Shown here: positions 18,319 to 25,770 of the stretch, piece after piece
Layout of the letters: the number at the start of each line of letters is the position of its first letter
Numbering within the stretch: position 1 is the stretch's first letter
DNA from: Sphaerimonospora mesophila NBRC 14179 = JCM 3151
GTDB taxonomy: Bacteria; Actinomycetota; Actinomycetes; Streptosporangiales; Streptosporangiaceae
Assembly: GCA_001552515.1 (NCBI GenBank)
Contig: BCRI01000020.1
Coordinates: 1 to 64,000 of the forward strand
Length of the DNA stretch: 64,000 nt
Reading direction: 5' to 3'
The notes under the pieces: model-generated
The model's input: the letters and a program-made list of their open reading frames with translations, nothing else
Told to the model about the DNA's origin: nothing
Databases searched by the model: none
Translations under genes and position numbers: made by a program

Positions 18319-19331
18319 GCGAGACCGCACAGGCGATCCGGCTGTGGACCCGCGACCTGGGAAGCTGCCTGCACGCGACCCTGGCGACCGTGCTGTTACG
18401 CGACGGTCACGACCCGGTCACCGTGCTCGGCGCCCCGTGGGAGTTCCGCCGCAGCCCCGGCTCCTGGACCTCGGAGGAGTACTACTTCTTCGCCGAACCC
18501 GACTCGCTCGCCAAACGGCTCGCGCTCTTCCATCCGTTCGAGTCGACCTGGCATCGCGGGGAAGGCGGCCTGGACGAGTTACGCCACGCGCTGGCGGAGG
18601 GCGTGCTGCCCATCGCCGCGGTGGACAACTACTGGCTGCCGTTCCGTCCCGCCTTCCACGACGTGCACGCCGCGCATCTGCTGGTGGTGTACGACATCAC
18701 CGACACCGAGGTGTTCGTCTCCGACGCGCAGCCGCCCGCCTTCCAGGGCGCGATCCCCATCGCCGACTTCCTGGCGAGCTGGGGTTCGCTCAACCCGGCC
18801 GACGACGCCGACGTGTTCTTCAGCGCCAGCCCGAGCGGCCGGCGCTGGCTGCGCGCCCTCATGCGGGGACCCGTACCGGAACCCGGCCTCGACTGGCTCG
18901 GGCACGTGATCCGGGACAACCTCGCCCGATACCGGCCGGGCTCCGCCGGCGACACGCAGACGGGGGTCGCCGGCCTGCGCCGCTACCTCGACGAGCTGTA
19001 CGCGCTCACGCCCGGTCCGGACGCCGCCGAGGCGCTGAGCGAGCTGTACGTGATCAGCTGGAACATCCAGGCACAGGCCGGTCTGCACGCGGAGTTCCTC
19101 CGCCGCGAGGGGACGCGATGGGGGATCCGCGAACTCGCGGAGGCCGCGGCCGGCGTGGACGCCGTCGCGCACGGCTGGACCGGGGTGCGCATGACGGGCG
19201 CGCACGCGCGGGTGTGGGGCCGGCACCGGTACGACGAACTGCGCGCACACGGCGCCGAACTCGTCCGCCGTCTCGAGGTGGCGCTCGACCGGCTCGAGCT
19301 CGCGGCGGACGCGGTCTCCCGCCGGACCTGA
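18315..19331 (+). CDS. BtrH-like acyltransferase (papain-type fold)
   Basis: This 338-residue protein resembles butirosin BtrH, with an N-terminal BtrH_N-like region and a helical C-terminal half. Cys18 in GSCLHATLATVL is followed by H121 in HAAHLLVVYD and D137 in VFVSDAQ, a plausible Cys-His-Asp set. BtrH moves an aminoacyl chain from an acyl carrier protein to an amine, forming an amide without ATP. The PKS here lacks a release domain and a free carrier protein exists at 2614. This protein could therefore join the aromatic acyl group, or another carrier-bound chain, to the amino acid. The donor and acceptor are unproven. Confidence 0.78.
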   Translation: MSETAQAIRLWTRDLGSCLHATLATVLLRDGHDPVTVLGAPWEFRRSPGSWTSEEYYFFAEPDSLAKRLALFHPFESTWHRGEGGLDELRHALAEGVLPIAAVDNYWLPFRPAFHDVHAAHLLVVYDITDTEVFVSDAQPPAFQGAIPIADFLASWGSLNPADDADVFFSASPSGRRWLRALMRGPVPEPGLDWLGHVIRDNLARYRPGSAGDTQTGVAGLRRYLDELYALTPGPDAAEALSELYVISWNIQAQAGLHAEFLRREGTRWGIRELAEAAAGVDAVAHGWTGVRMTGAHARVWGRHRYDELRAHGAELVRRLEVALDRLELAADAVSRRT

Positions 19332-19378
19332 TCAACGGCCGGCGGTCCCGGCCACGGCGTAGATCGAGAAGGGGAATC

Positions 19379-20275
19379 GTGGACAGAACCGGCATGCCGA
19401 TAGCCGTCGTCGCGTCGCGGGTCCGCCGGGAGGAGCGGCTCATCCTGGAGTCGTTCGAGCGACGCGGTGTGCGCTACGAACACGTCGATCCGCGGAAGCT
19501 GACGGTGCTGCTCGCCGACGGCCGGCCGCCCTATCGCGCCGCGCTGATGCGGGAGGTCAGCCACAGCCGCGCCACGTCGGTCGCGGCGACCTTCGGCGCG
19601 CTCGGCGTTCCCACGCTCAACCGCCCGGGGGTGCTCGACGTCTGCGGCGACAAGCTCCGCACCGCGCTGGCGTTCCACGCCGCCGGTCTGCCGATCCCGC
19701 GTGCGGCGGCCGCCTGGGGCGTCCCGTCCGCGCTGGACGCCATGGCCAAGCTCGGCCATCCGGTGGTCGTCAAGCCGGTGACCGGATCGTGGGGGCACCT
19801 GACGGCGCGGGTCCATGACGACGAGCAGGGCAGGGCCATCCTCGAGCACCGGGCCGCCCTGCCGAATCCGCAGCAGCACGTGTTCTTTCTCCAGGAGCAC
19901 ATCGACAAGCCCGGCCGCGACATCAAGTCCTACGTCGCGGGCGATCGCGTGGTGTGCGCCATCTACAAGAACGCGGTCGACGACTGGCGGACCAACACCG
20001 CGATCGGGGGCGCCGCGACGCCCTGCCCGATCACGCCGGAACTGACCGAACTCGCCGTGGCGGCGGCGCACGCGGTCGGGGGCGGCTTCCTCGGCGTCGA
20101 CCTCCTGATCGACCGGGAGGGACGGATGTACGCGAACGAGGTCAACCACACGCCCGAGTTCCACGGCGCCATCGACGCGACGGGAGTCGACGTCGCGGGA
20201 TTCATCGTCGATTGGGCGGTCGCCGAGATCGAGTCGCTGGAGGCCGGCGGCCACCGGGAGGTGTCGCAGCGATAG
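19379..20275 (+). CDS. lysX: LysX/RimK-like ATP-grasp ligase (amino acid to LysW)
   Basis: This 298-residue ATP-grasp enzyme has PTLNRPGVLDVCGDKLRT, the ATP lysine motif VVKPVTGSWGHL, the cap segment FFLQEHIDKPGRDIK and the Mg/substrate motif YANEVNHTPEFHG, close to LysX. LysX uses ATP to link the substrate amino group to the C-terminal Glu of LysW. It is the first step of the AmCP route, although its gene is 12 kb from lysW. GTG 19379 follows GAGAAGGGG. Whether it prefers glutamate (expected here) or aminoadipate cannot be told by eye. Confidence 0.93.
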   Translation: MDRTGMPIAVVASRVRREERLILESFERRGVRYEHVDPRKLTVLLADGRPPYRAALMREVSHSRATSVAATFGALGVPTLNRPGVLDVCGDKLRTALAFHAAGLPIPRAAAAWGVPSALDAMAKLGHPVVVKPVTGSWGHLTARVHDDEQGRAILEHRAALPNPQQHVFFLQEHIDKPGRDIKSYVAGDRVVCAIYKNAVDDWRTNTAIGGAATPCPITPELTELAVAAAHAVGGGFLGVDLLIDREGRMYANEVNHTPEFHGAIDATGVDVAGFIVDWAVAEIESLEAGGHREVSQR

Positions 20276-21003
20276 GTACGACCACCGGCCGCCGTTCGCC
20301 GCTCGCCCTGTGGAGCGCGCCCCGCTCCCGCTCCACGGTCTTCTTCCGGATGATGCTGGAACGCCGCGACCTGCTCTGCCTGCACGAGCCGTTCTGCAAC
20401 ATCGCGAACGACGGGAGCACCGAGGCCGACGGCCTCGTGCTGGATTCCACCGGCCGTCTGATCGACGTCCTGCTCGAGCTCTCCGAGCGGCGGACGGTGT
20501 TCTTCAAGGACACCACCGACTGCCGATACGACGTCGTGTTCGAACGCCCGGATTTCCTGCGGAACACCCGGCACGCGTTCCTGCTGCGGGATCCGCGGGA
20601 GATCATTCCGTCGTTCGCCGCGATGAAGCCGGACATGGCCGTCCACGAGGTCGGCGTCGAGTATCTCCACAGGATCTACCGGGCGGTGCTCGACGCCGGT
20701 GGCGACGCGGTGGTCCTCGACTCGGACGACTTCGTCGACCATCCGGAGCGGACCGCGCGTGCGTACTGCTCGGCGGTCGGCCTGCCCTTCGACGCCGGCA
20801 TGCTGAGCTGGCGGCCGGGGGACCGGCCGGAATGGCGCCAGTCCGCTCCCTGGCACGTCGACGTCGGCGCCAGCTCGACGGTGCGACGCCGGCGGACGAC
20901 CTACGACCGGACGATCGACACCGATCCCCTGCTGCGCGGCTTCTACGAGCACCATCTGCCGTTCTACGAGTACCTACGGCAGCGGCGAGTACGGATCGTC
21001 TGA
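20272..21003 (+). CDS. PAPS-dependent sulfotransferase with unusual start
   Basis: This protein of about 243 residues starts near the 5'-phosphosulfate loop APRSRSTVFFRMM. It has a later FLLRDPREIIPSFAAM segment, matching the sulfotransferase 3'-phosphate motif. In ficellomycin-type pathways a sulfotransferase activates a hydroxyl so the amine can displace sulfate and close the azabicyclohexane ring. The reading frame has no ATG, GTG or TTG between the LysX C-terminus and residue 27. The likeliest start is ATA at 20272, overlapping the LysX stop as ATAG, with GGGAGG upstream; CTG at 20308 is an alternative. The PAPS motif lies upstream of the first ATG (20349), so that ATG is too late. Confidence 0.85.
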   Translation: MGTTTGRRSPLALWSAPRSRSTVFFRMMLERRDLLCLHEPFCNIANDGSTEADGLVLDSTGRLIDVLLELSERRTVFFKDTTDCRYDVVFERPDFLRNTRHAFLLRDPREIIPSFAAMKPDMAVHEVGVEYLHRIYRAVLDAGGDAVVLDSDDFVDHPERTARAYCSAVGLPFDAGMLSWRPGDRPEWRQSAPWHVDVGASSTVRRRRTTYDRTIDTDPLLRGFYEHHLPFYEYLRQRRVRIV

Positions 21004-21365
21004 GCTGTGTTTTGTAGGGTCTGACCGGTTGCCTCTCGTAGACTCCTCGATTACTGTTGCCTCAGCGATAAAAATCAGCAAAAACAACATCGTGGCGGCT
21101 ATGTCGAGAACGACGGAGAGGAATGTTCGAAGTGACCGGCTCCGGTGGCGGCTCGCAGCTCTGCCAGGTGTGGGCCGTCCTTCCCGGCGCCCGATCCCGT
21201 CGGACGCGTGACGACGCCGCGGTGGGCGAACAGACGCCGACGAGTTCACGACCGCCCACGTGGACCGCACCACCGTCCATGCCCGGGGGTGGAGTCCCGA
21301 CGCGGACGCCGGATCGACGCACGTGAAGGCTGCGCTCAGGTTCATCGAATCCGAGAGGCACGTTG
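21004..21365 (+). promoter_or_regulatory. Intergenic region before the P450 operon
   Basis: The first 100 bases are AT-rich (GATAAAAATCAGCAAAAACA near 21066) and contain CGTAGACTCC at 21037-21046, resembling elements before lysW and at 16643. This is the likely promoter of the P450-thioesterase-dehydrogenase operon. The remaining 240 bases carry a short reading frame described separately. No terminator hairpin was found after the sulfotransferase gene. Confidence 0.45.
21123..21326 (+). CDS. Possible small protein or leader peptide
   Basis: This is a 67-codon frame beginning MFEVTGSGGGSQLCQVWAV with a good ribosome site (GGAGAGGA) directly upstream. The first 25 residues look protein-like. 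The rest is rich in Thr, Pro and Arg and resembles off-frame sequence. It could be a leader peptide, a remnant with a frameshift, or chance. No family is recognised. Confidence 0.25.
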   Translation: MFEVTGSGGGSQLCQVWAVLPGARSRRTRDDAAVGEQTPTSSRPPTWTAPPSMPGGGVPTRTPDRRT

Positions 21366-22628
21366 ATGATCATCTCTACGCCGCCGTTCTGTCCCGTGCG
21401 GTTCCAGGATCCCGATCTGCTCGACTCCGCTTTCCACGCCTCCACGGACATGCACGCGCTGTGGGCGCACCTGCGCGACAACCGGCCGGTCTACCGGGCG
21501 GACCCCGGCGGCGGGCGGGAGCCGTTCTGGGTGGTGACCCGCCACGAGGACGTCAGCCGGGTCCTGCGCAGCCACACGGAGTTCTCCTCCCGGCGCGGCA
21601 CCATCCTCTGCGTGCTCGACCTCAACACGCCGGACATCGCGACCGACGACATGCTGGCCGACACCGATCCGCCGAGACACCGTGAGTTCCGGGAACCGCT
21701 GAACAAGGCGTTCAGCCCCGCCGTGGTCGCCGGCCAGGAGCGGTCCATCCGGAAGCTGGCGCGGCAGACGATCATGACCGCGCTCGAAGCCGGCGACGTG
21801 TACGACATGGCCAAGCCGGCGATGATGTTCCCGATGGCCGTCTCCGCCAAGATCATGGGCCTGCCCCCCGAGTCGTGGGAGCGGCTGTCGGAACTGGTCA
21901 TGATGACGATCGCGTACGACGACCCGTCCTACTCCGTCGGCAGCGCGCAGGCGACCGTCCGCCAGGCCCGGCACGAGTTGTTCGAGCATTTCCGCGACGA
22001 GTTCGCGCGCCGTTCCCGTGACGACGCCGACCCCGACGTCATCGGCGTGCTGCGGGCGATGGACCTGACCGAGGGACCGCTGTCGGAACGGCAGGCGGTG
22101 CTGAACGGCTTCGTGCTGCTCATCGGCGCCAACGTCACCATGCCGCACGCGCTGGGCACCCTGTTCACGCTGATGGCCCAGCACCCCGAGAAGTTCCAGG
22201 CGGTGCGTGAGAATCCGGACCTCCGCCCGACGTGCCTTCAGGAGGTCCTGCGCTGGGCGTCGCCGGTCACGGCACTGATGCGCTACGCCGTCCGGGACGT
22301 GGAGCTGCGGGGGCAGACCATCCGGGCCGGCGAACCGGTCACCGCCTGGCTCGGCGCGGCCAACCGCGACAAGCGGGTCTTCAAGGATCCCTACACGTTC
22401 GACGTCGCGCGGAACCCGAACCGGCACGTCGCCTTCGGAGTGGGACCGCACTACTGCATCGGCGCCGGCCTGGCCAGAACGAGCCTGAAGATCTTCCTCG
22501 ACGAGCTGCTCGACCTGGTGGAGACCGTCGAGATCGCCGGTGAGGTCAAGCACGTCGCTTCGCACTTCGTGTCGGGCTACAAGAGCATGCCGCTGCGGCT
22601 GACGCCGAGGAAAGCGGCCGTGCGGTGA
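21366..22628 (+). CDS. Cytochrome P450
   Basis: This 420-residue P450 has the ExxR motif in EVLRW and the haem-binding loop FGVGPHYCIGAGLAR with axial Cys364. The I-helix reads LLIGANVTMPHA, where the usual acid-alcohol pair (E/D-T) is replaced by V-T. This may alter proton delivery. ATG 21366 follows GAGAGG. The stop overlaps the thioesterase start. By analogy with azinomycin, where a P450 hydroxylates the naphthoate, it may act on the PKS product. Acting on an amino acyl chain is equally possible. Confidence 0.92.
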   Translation: MIISTPPFCPVRFQDPDLLDSAFHASTDMHALWAHLRDNRPVYRADPGGGREPFWVVTRHEDVSRVLRSHTEFSSRRGTILCVLDLNTPDIATDDMLADTDPPRHREFREPLNKAFSPAVVAGQERSIRKLARQTIMTALEAGDVYDMAKPAMMFPMAVSAKIMGLPPESWERLSELVMMTIAYDDPSYSVGSAQATVRQARHELFEHFRDEFARRSRDDADPDVIGVLRAMDLTEGPLSERQAVLNGFVLLIGANVTMPHALGTLFTLMAQHPEKFQAVRENPDLRPTCLQEVLRWASPVTALMRYAVRDVELRGQTIRAGEPVTAWLGAANRDKRVFKDPYTFDVARNPNRHVAFGVGPHYCIGAGLARTSLKIFLDELLDLVETVEIAGEVKHVASHFVSGYKSMPLRLTPRKAAVR

Positions 22629-23425
22629 GCGGCCACTCGATCCAGCGCGGCGACGCGCGGTCGTGGTTCGACCATCGGCTCCGCTCCGCCGCCGCGAGTC
22701 ACAGTCTGTACTGCTTTCCCTTCGCGGGCGGCTCCTCGAACTACTACGCCGACTGGAAGCGATACTTCACCGGGCCGATCGAGCTGGTGCCGGTGCAGCT
22801 GCCCGGCCGCGGCGCCAGGATGAGCGAGCCGCCGGCGACCGACATGCATCCGCTCGCCGACGAGATCGCCGACGTGATCGTGCGCGAGCCGACCGAGGTC
22901 CTGCTGTTCGGGCACAGCATGGGCGCCATCCTCGCGTTCGAGGTCGCCCGGCGGCTCGGCGCCCTCGGCCGGCCGGTCCGGCACCTGTTCGTGACCGGTC
23001 GCCCCACGCCGACGATCGTCCGCCCGCCGGCCCCCGTCAGCGACCTGCCCCGCCCCGAGTTCGTCCAGATGCTGCGCGAGTACGGCGCCGCCGACGAGGC
23101 GATCTTCGAACACGACGACCTGCTGGACGTGCTCATGCCCATGATCCGGGCGGATTTCGCGATGATCGAGCGCTACCGGTACCGCCCGGGACCGCCGCTG
23201 TCGTGTCCGATCTCCGCGTGGTGCGGGGACGGCGACCCCGAGGTGTCACCGGAGGCGATGCGGCCCTGGGCGGACCACACCTCGGGCGGATTCCGGCTCA
23301 CCGTGCTGCCGGGCGGGCACTTCTTCCTCACCGAGAACCGGTCCGAGATCGTGCGGGCCGTCCACGCGGCGGTCCGGGAGGCTCAGGGGACGCCCCGCTC
23401 CGCCGATGTCGTGGAGCAGTCCTGA
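22625..23425 (+). CDS. Type II thioesterase (RifR/GrsT family)
   Basis: This 266-residue alpha/beta hydrolase opens with LYCFPFAGGSS, the hallmark of type II thioesterases. The nucleophile Ser is in LFGHSMGAILAFE and the catalytic His in LPGGHFFLTE. These enzymes clear misprimed or stalled acyl groups from carrier proteins of PKS and NRPS lines. GTG 22625 overlaps the P450 stop, showing coupled translation. A second one occurs at 41817, so the two may serve different carrier proteins. Confidence 0.93.
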   Translation: MSGHSIQRGDARSWFDHRLRSAAASHSLYCFPFAGGSSNYYADWKRYFTGPIELVPVQLPGRGARMSEPPATDMHPLADEIADVIVREPTEVLLFGHSMGAILAFEVARRLGALGRPVRHLFVTGRPTPTIVRPPAPVSDLPRPEFVQMLREYGAADEAIFEHDDLLDVLMPMIRADFAMIERYRYRPGPPLSCPISAWCGDGDPEVSPEAMRPWADHTSGGFRLTVLPGGHFFLTENRSEIVRAVHAAVREAQGTPRSADVVEQS

Positions 23426-23493
23426 GCCGTCCGGGTGCGCCGGGCACGGCGATCAGCGGAACCAGGCAGACTACCGACGAGGAGCTCTCGACA

Positions 23494-24651
23494 ATGGATT
23501 TCGATGTCCCACCGGAGACCGTCGAGTTCGCGGCCGAGGTCGACGAGGTCCTGAGGGCGCCACAGACCGCGCGGCTGCTGCGGGACGTCCGCGAACGGCA
23601 TGACGGGATGGACGGCGACGTCCGCGAGCTGTACCGGCACCTCGGCGGCGCGGGCATCCTCGCGCCATCGTGGCCGGTCGAGTACGGCGGCAGGAACGCC
23701 GATTTCACCGCGACCGTGGCGCTGCTGGAGAAACTCGTCGCCTACGGCATACCACAGAACCTGTACTGCATCTCGGTGCAGAACGTCGGCTCGCTGATCC
23801 TGGCGGCGGGCAGCGAGCGGCAGCGCAGGACGCTGCTGCCCGCGATGGCCACCACGGACGTCACCGCGTGCATCCTGTTCACAGAACCGGAGCATGGTTC
23901 CGACCTGGCGGGCATCACCACGACGGCGGTTCGCGACGGCACCGGATGGGTCATCAACGGACGCAAGACCTACAACCTCAAGAGCGCCTACGCCGACCTG
24001 GCGCTCTGCGCGGTGCGCACCGATCCGCAGGGCAGCCGATACGAGGGGATCAGCCTGTTCCTGGTGCCGCTGGACGCACCCGGCGTGGTCGTCCGCCCCC
24101 TCCCCAGCCTGGCCGACGAGCAGTTCCACGACATCTGGTTCACCGATGTGCACGTGGACGAGGACGCGCTGTTCGGCCGGGTCGGCGCGGGGTGGTCGCT
24201 GATCACGCAGATGTTCGCCGCGGAACGCACCGGGCTGGACTACTACGCGCGGGGAAAGCACTGGCTGGACGTGGCCGCCGAGCGCCTCACCCGAGACGGC
24301 CCGCCGACCGGCCTCGTCGGCGCCGACCTGGCGCGTCACCGGACGAGGATCGCGGCCAGCAAGCTGCTGAGCTGCCAGGTCATGCAGCACCTGCAGGAGG
24401 GCGACGCCGACATCGCCGAGTCGTCGTTCGCGAAATGGCACTGCAGCGAGACCGCCCAGCGCATCGCGTGGTGGGCGTTCGACACGCTCGGGCTGGAACT
24501 GCTGGAGCCAGGACCCGACGCGGGCGATCGAGTGCTCGAGGCGGCGTTCCGGGAGGCGCCCGGAATGACGATCTCCGGCGGTGCCTCCGAGGTGATGCTC
24601 GACATAGCGAGCAGCGCACACGTATTCGACCACGGCCGTACGGGGGACTGA
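23494..24651 (+). CDS. Acyl-CoA dehydrogenase family protein, FadE26/28-like
   Basis: This 385-residue flavoprotein has the FAD/substrate motif CILFTEPEHGSDL and a C-terminal ISGGASEVMLDIAS. At the position where single-chain enzymes such as MCAD have the catalytic Glu (YEGTS), this protein has Gly. The same replacement marks one partner of heterotetrameric dehydrogenases encoded by adjacent fadE pairs in mycobacteria. The next gene, five bases on, encodes a second and shorter family member, so an alpha2beta2 complex is likely. The substrate could be an acyl-CoA or a carrier-bound aminoacyl group to be desaturated. Confidence 0.87.
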   Translation: MDFDVPPETVEFAAEVDEVLRAPQTARLLRDVRERHDGMDGDVRELYRHLGGAGILAPSWPVEYGGRNADFTATVALLEKLVAYGIPQNLYCISVQNVGSLILAAGSERQRRTLLPAMATTDVTACILFTEPEHGSDLAGITTTAVRDGTGWVINGRKTYNLKSAYADLALCAVRTDPQGSRYEGISLFLVPLDAPGVVVRPLPSLADEQFHDIWFTDVHVDEDALFGRVGAGWSLITQMFAAERTGLDYYARGKHWLDVAAERLTRDGPPTGLVGADLARHRTRIAASKLLSCQVMQHLQEGDADIAESSFAKWHCSETAQRIAWWAFDTLGLELLEPGPDAGDRVLEAAFREAPGMTISGGASEVMLDIASSAHVFDHGRTGD

Positions 24652-24656
24652 CCGCC

Positions 24657-25661
24657 ATGGACCTGCGACTCGATCCGCTTCAGGAGCGTCTGCGGGACGC
24701 GGTGGACGCGGTGCTGACCCGCACCGGCGAGCCGTACGCCCAGTTGGCGACCATCGGCGTGCCCACACTCAACGCACCGGAACGTTTCGGCGGCCTCGCG
24801 CTGGGGCTCAGCGCCGACATCGTCGTGAACGAACGCCTGGGGTACGGGCTGGAACCGCTCGGTTGTTACCGCGCGACCGCGTTCGCACTCGACCTGCTCG
24901 ACGGCGACGACATGCCCACGGAACACCTCGCGGAGGTCGTCGCCGACCTGAACAAGGGAGCACGGCACGCGGTGGTGGTCGGCGCGCCCGGCCCCGCGAG
25001 CGCGCGGGTGGCGTCGGACGGGAGGCTGTGGGGCGAGTCGGAGCCGCTGCCTCGCGGCGACATTGGACTGTGCGTGGCGCGGGCCGTACGCGATGACGGC
25101 ACCGTCGGGTGGCACCTGGTGGTGCCGGAGACCGGCACCTGCTCCGTCGAGTCCATCGACCACTTCGGCATGCCCGCCTCGCGGTTGCGGTTCGACGGAG
25201 CCGCGGCCCGGCCCTTGACGGTGAGCACGGCTCACTGGGAGCGTGCCCTCGCCGCGGCGAGAATCCGCCAGGCGGCGCTGCTGCTGGGCATGGCCGACCG
25301 GATCCTGGATGTGGCCCGGGCACACGTCAACACGCGAATACAGTCCGGCAAACCGCTCGTGCGGCACCAGACGGTCGCGCATCGGCTCGCGACGCTGATG
25401 GGCGAAGCGGTCGGCTGGCGACTGGTCCTGCACAAAGCGGCATGGGAGATCGACCGCGGCGAACGGTGCTCCACGGCGGAGGTCCTGGCCGTCGCGGCCG
25501 AACACGCGCGCCTGGCCAGCCGTACCGCGCTCCAGCTGCACGGCGTACGGGGAATGCTGGCGCATTCGACGACCGCGACCGCCTACCGGGCGATAGCCGT
25601 GGAATCCGTCCGGCTGGGCACTCCCGCCGACCTGTGGCTGGAGGCGGCATCCGCCACCTGA
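24657..25661 (+). CDS. Acyl-CoA dehydrogenase family protein, FadE27/29-like partner
   Basis: This 334-residue member is shorter than usual. The N-terminal half is weakly conserved and lacks the EPxxGSD flavin motif. The C-terminal helical half (IRQAALLLGMADRILD, then ALQLHGVRGMLAHSTT) fits the family. Such truncated proteins pair with a full-length neighbour in heteromeric dehydrogenases. The canonical acid of the late helix is also absent here, so the catalytic base must lie elsewhere. It ends the P450 operon and faces the convergent editing-domain-like gene across a hairpin. Confidence 0.82.
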   Translation: MDLRLDPLQERLRDAVDAVLTRTGEPYAQLATIGVPTLNAPERFGGLALGLSADIVVNERLGYGLEPLGCYRATAFALDLLDGDDMPTEHLAEVVADLNKGARHAVVVGAPGPASARVASDGRLWGESEPLPRGDIGLCVARAVRDDGTVGWHLVVPETGTCSVESIDHFGMPASRLRFDGAAARPLTVSTAHWERALAAARIRQAALLLGMADRILDVARAHVNTRIQSGKPLVRHQTVAHRLATLMGEAVGWRLVLHKAAWEIDRGERCSTAEVLAVAAEHARLASRTALQLHGVRGMLAHSTTATAYRAIAVESVRLGTPADLWLEAASAT

Positions 25662-25699
25662 ACCGCCTCGGACGCCGTGCTGATCCGCACGGCGACGAC

Positions 25700-25725
25700 G
25701 TGCCGGGGCCCCGGGACCCCGGCAC
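25700..25725. terminator. Hairpin between convergent genes
   Basis: GTGCCGGGG and its complement CCCCGGCAC enclose eight bases, and flanking ACGAC/GTCGT can extend the stem. It sits between the dehydrogenase operon and the convergent LeuRS-like gene and could serve both. Confidence 0.55.
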
Positions 25726-25770
25726 CGCCGTCGTGGGCGGGGCGAGCGGTTCCGTCGCCGCGCCGGGCGC

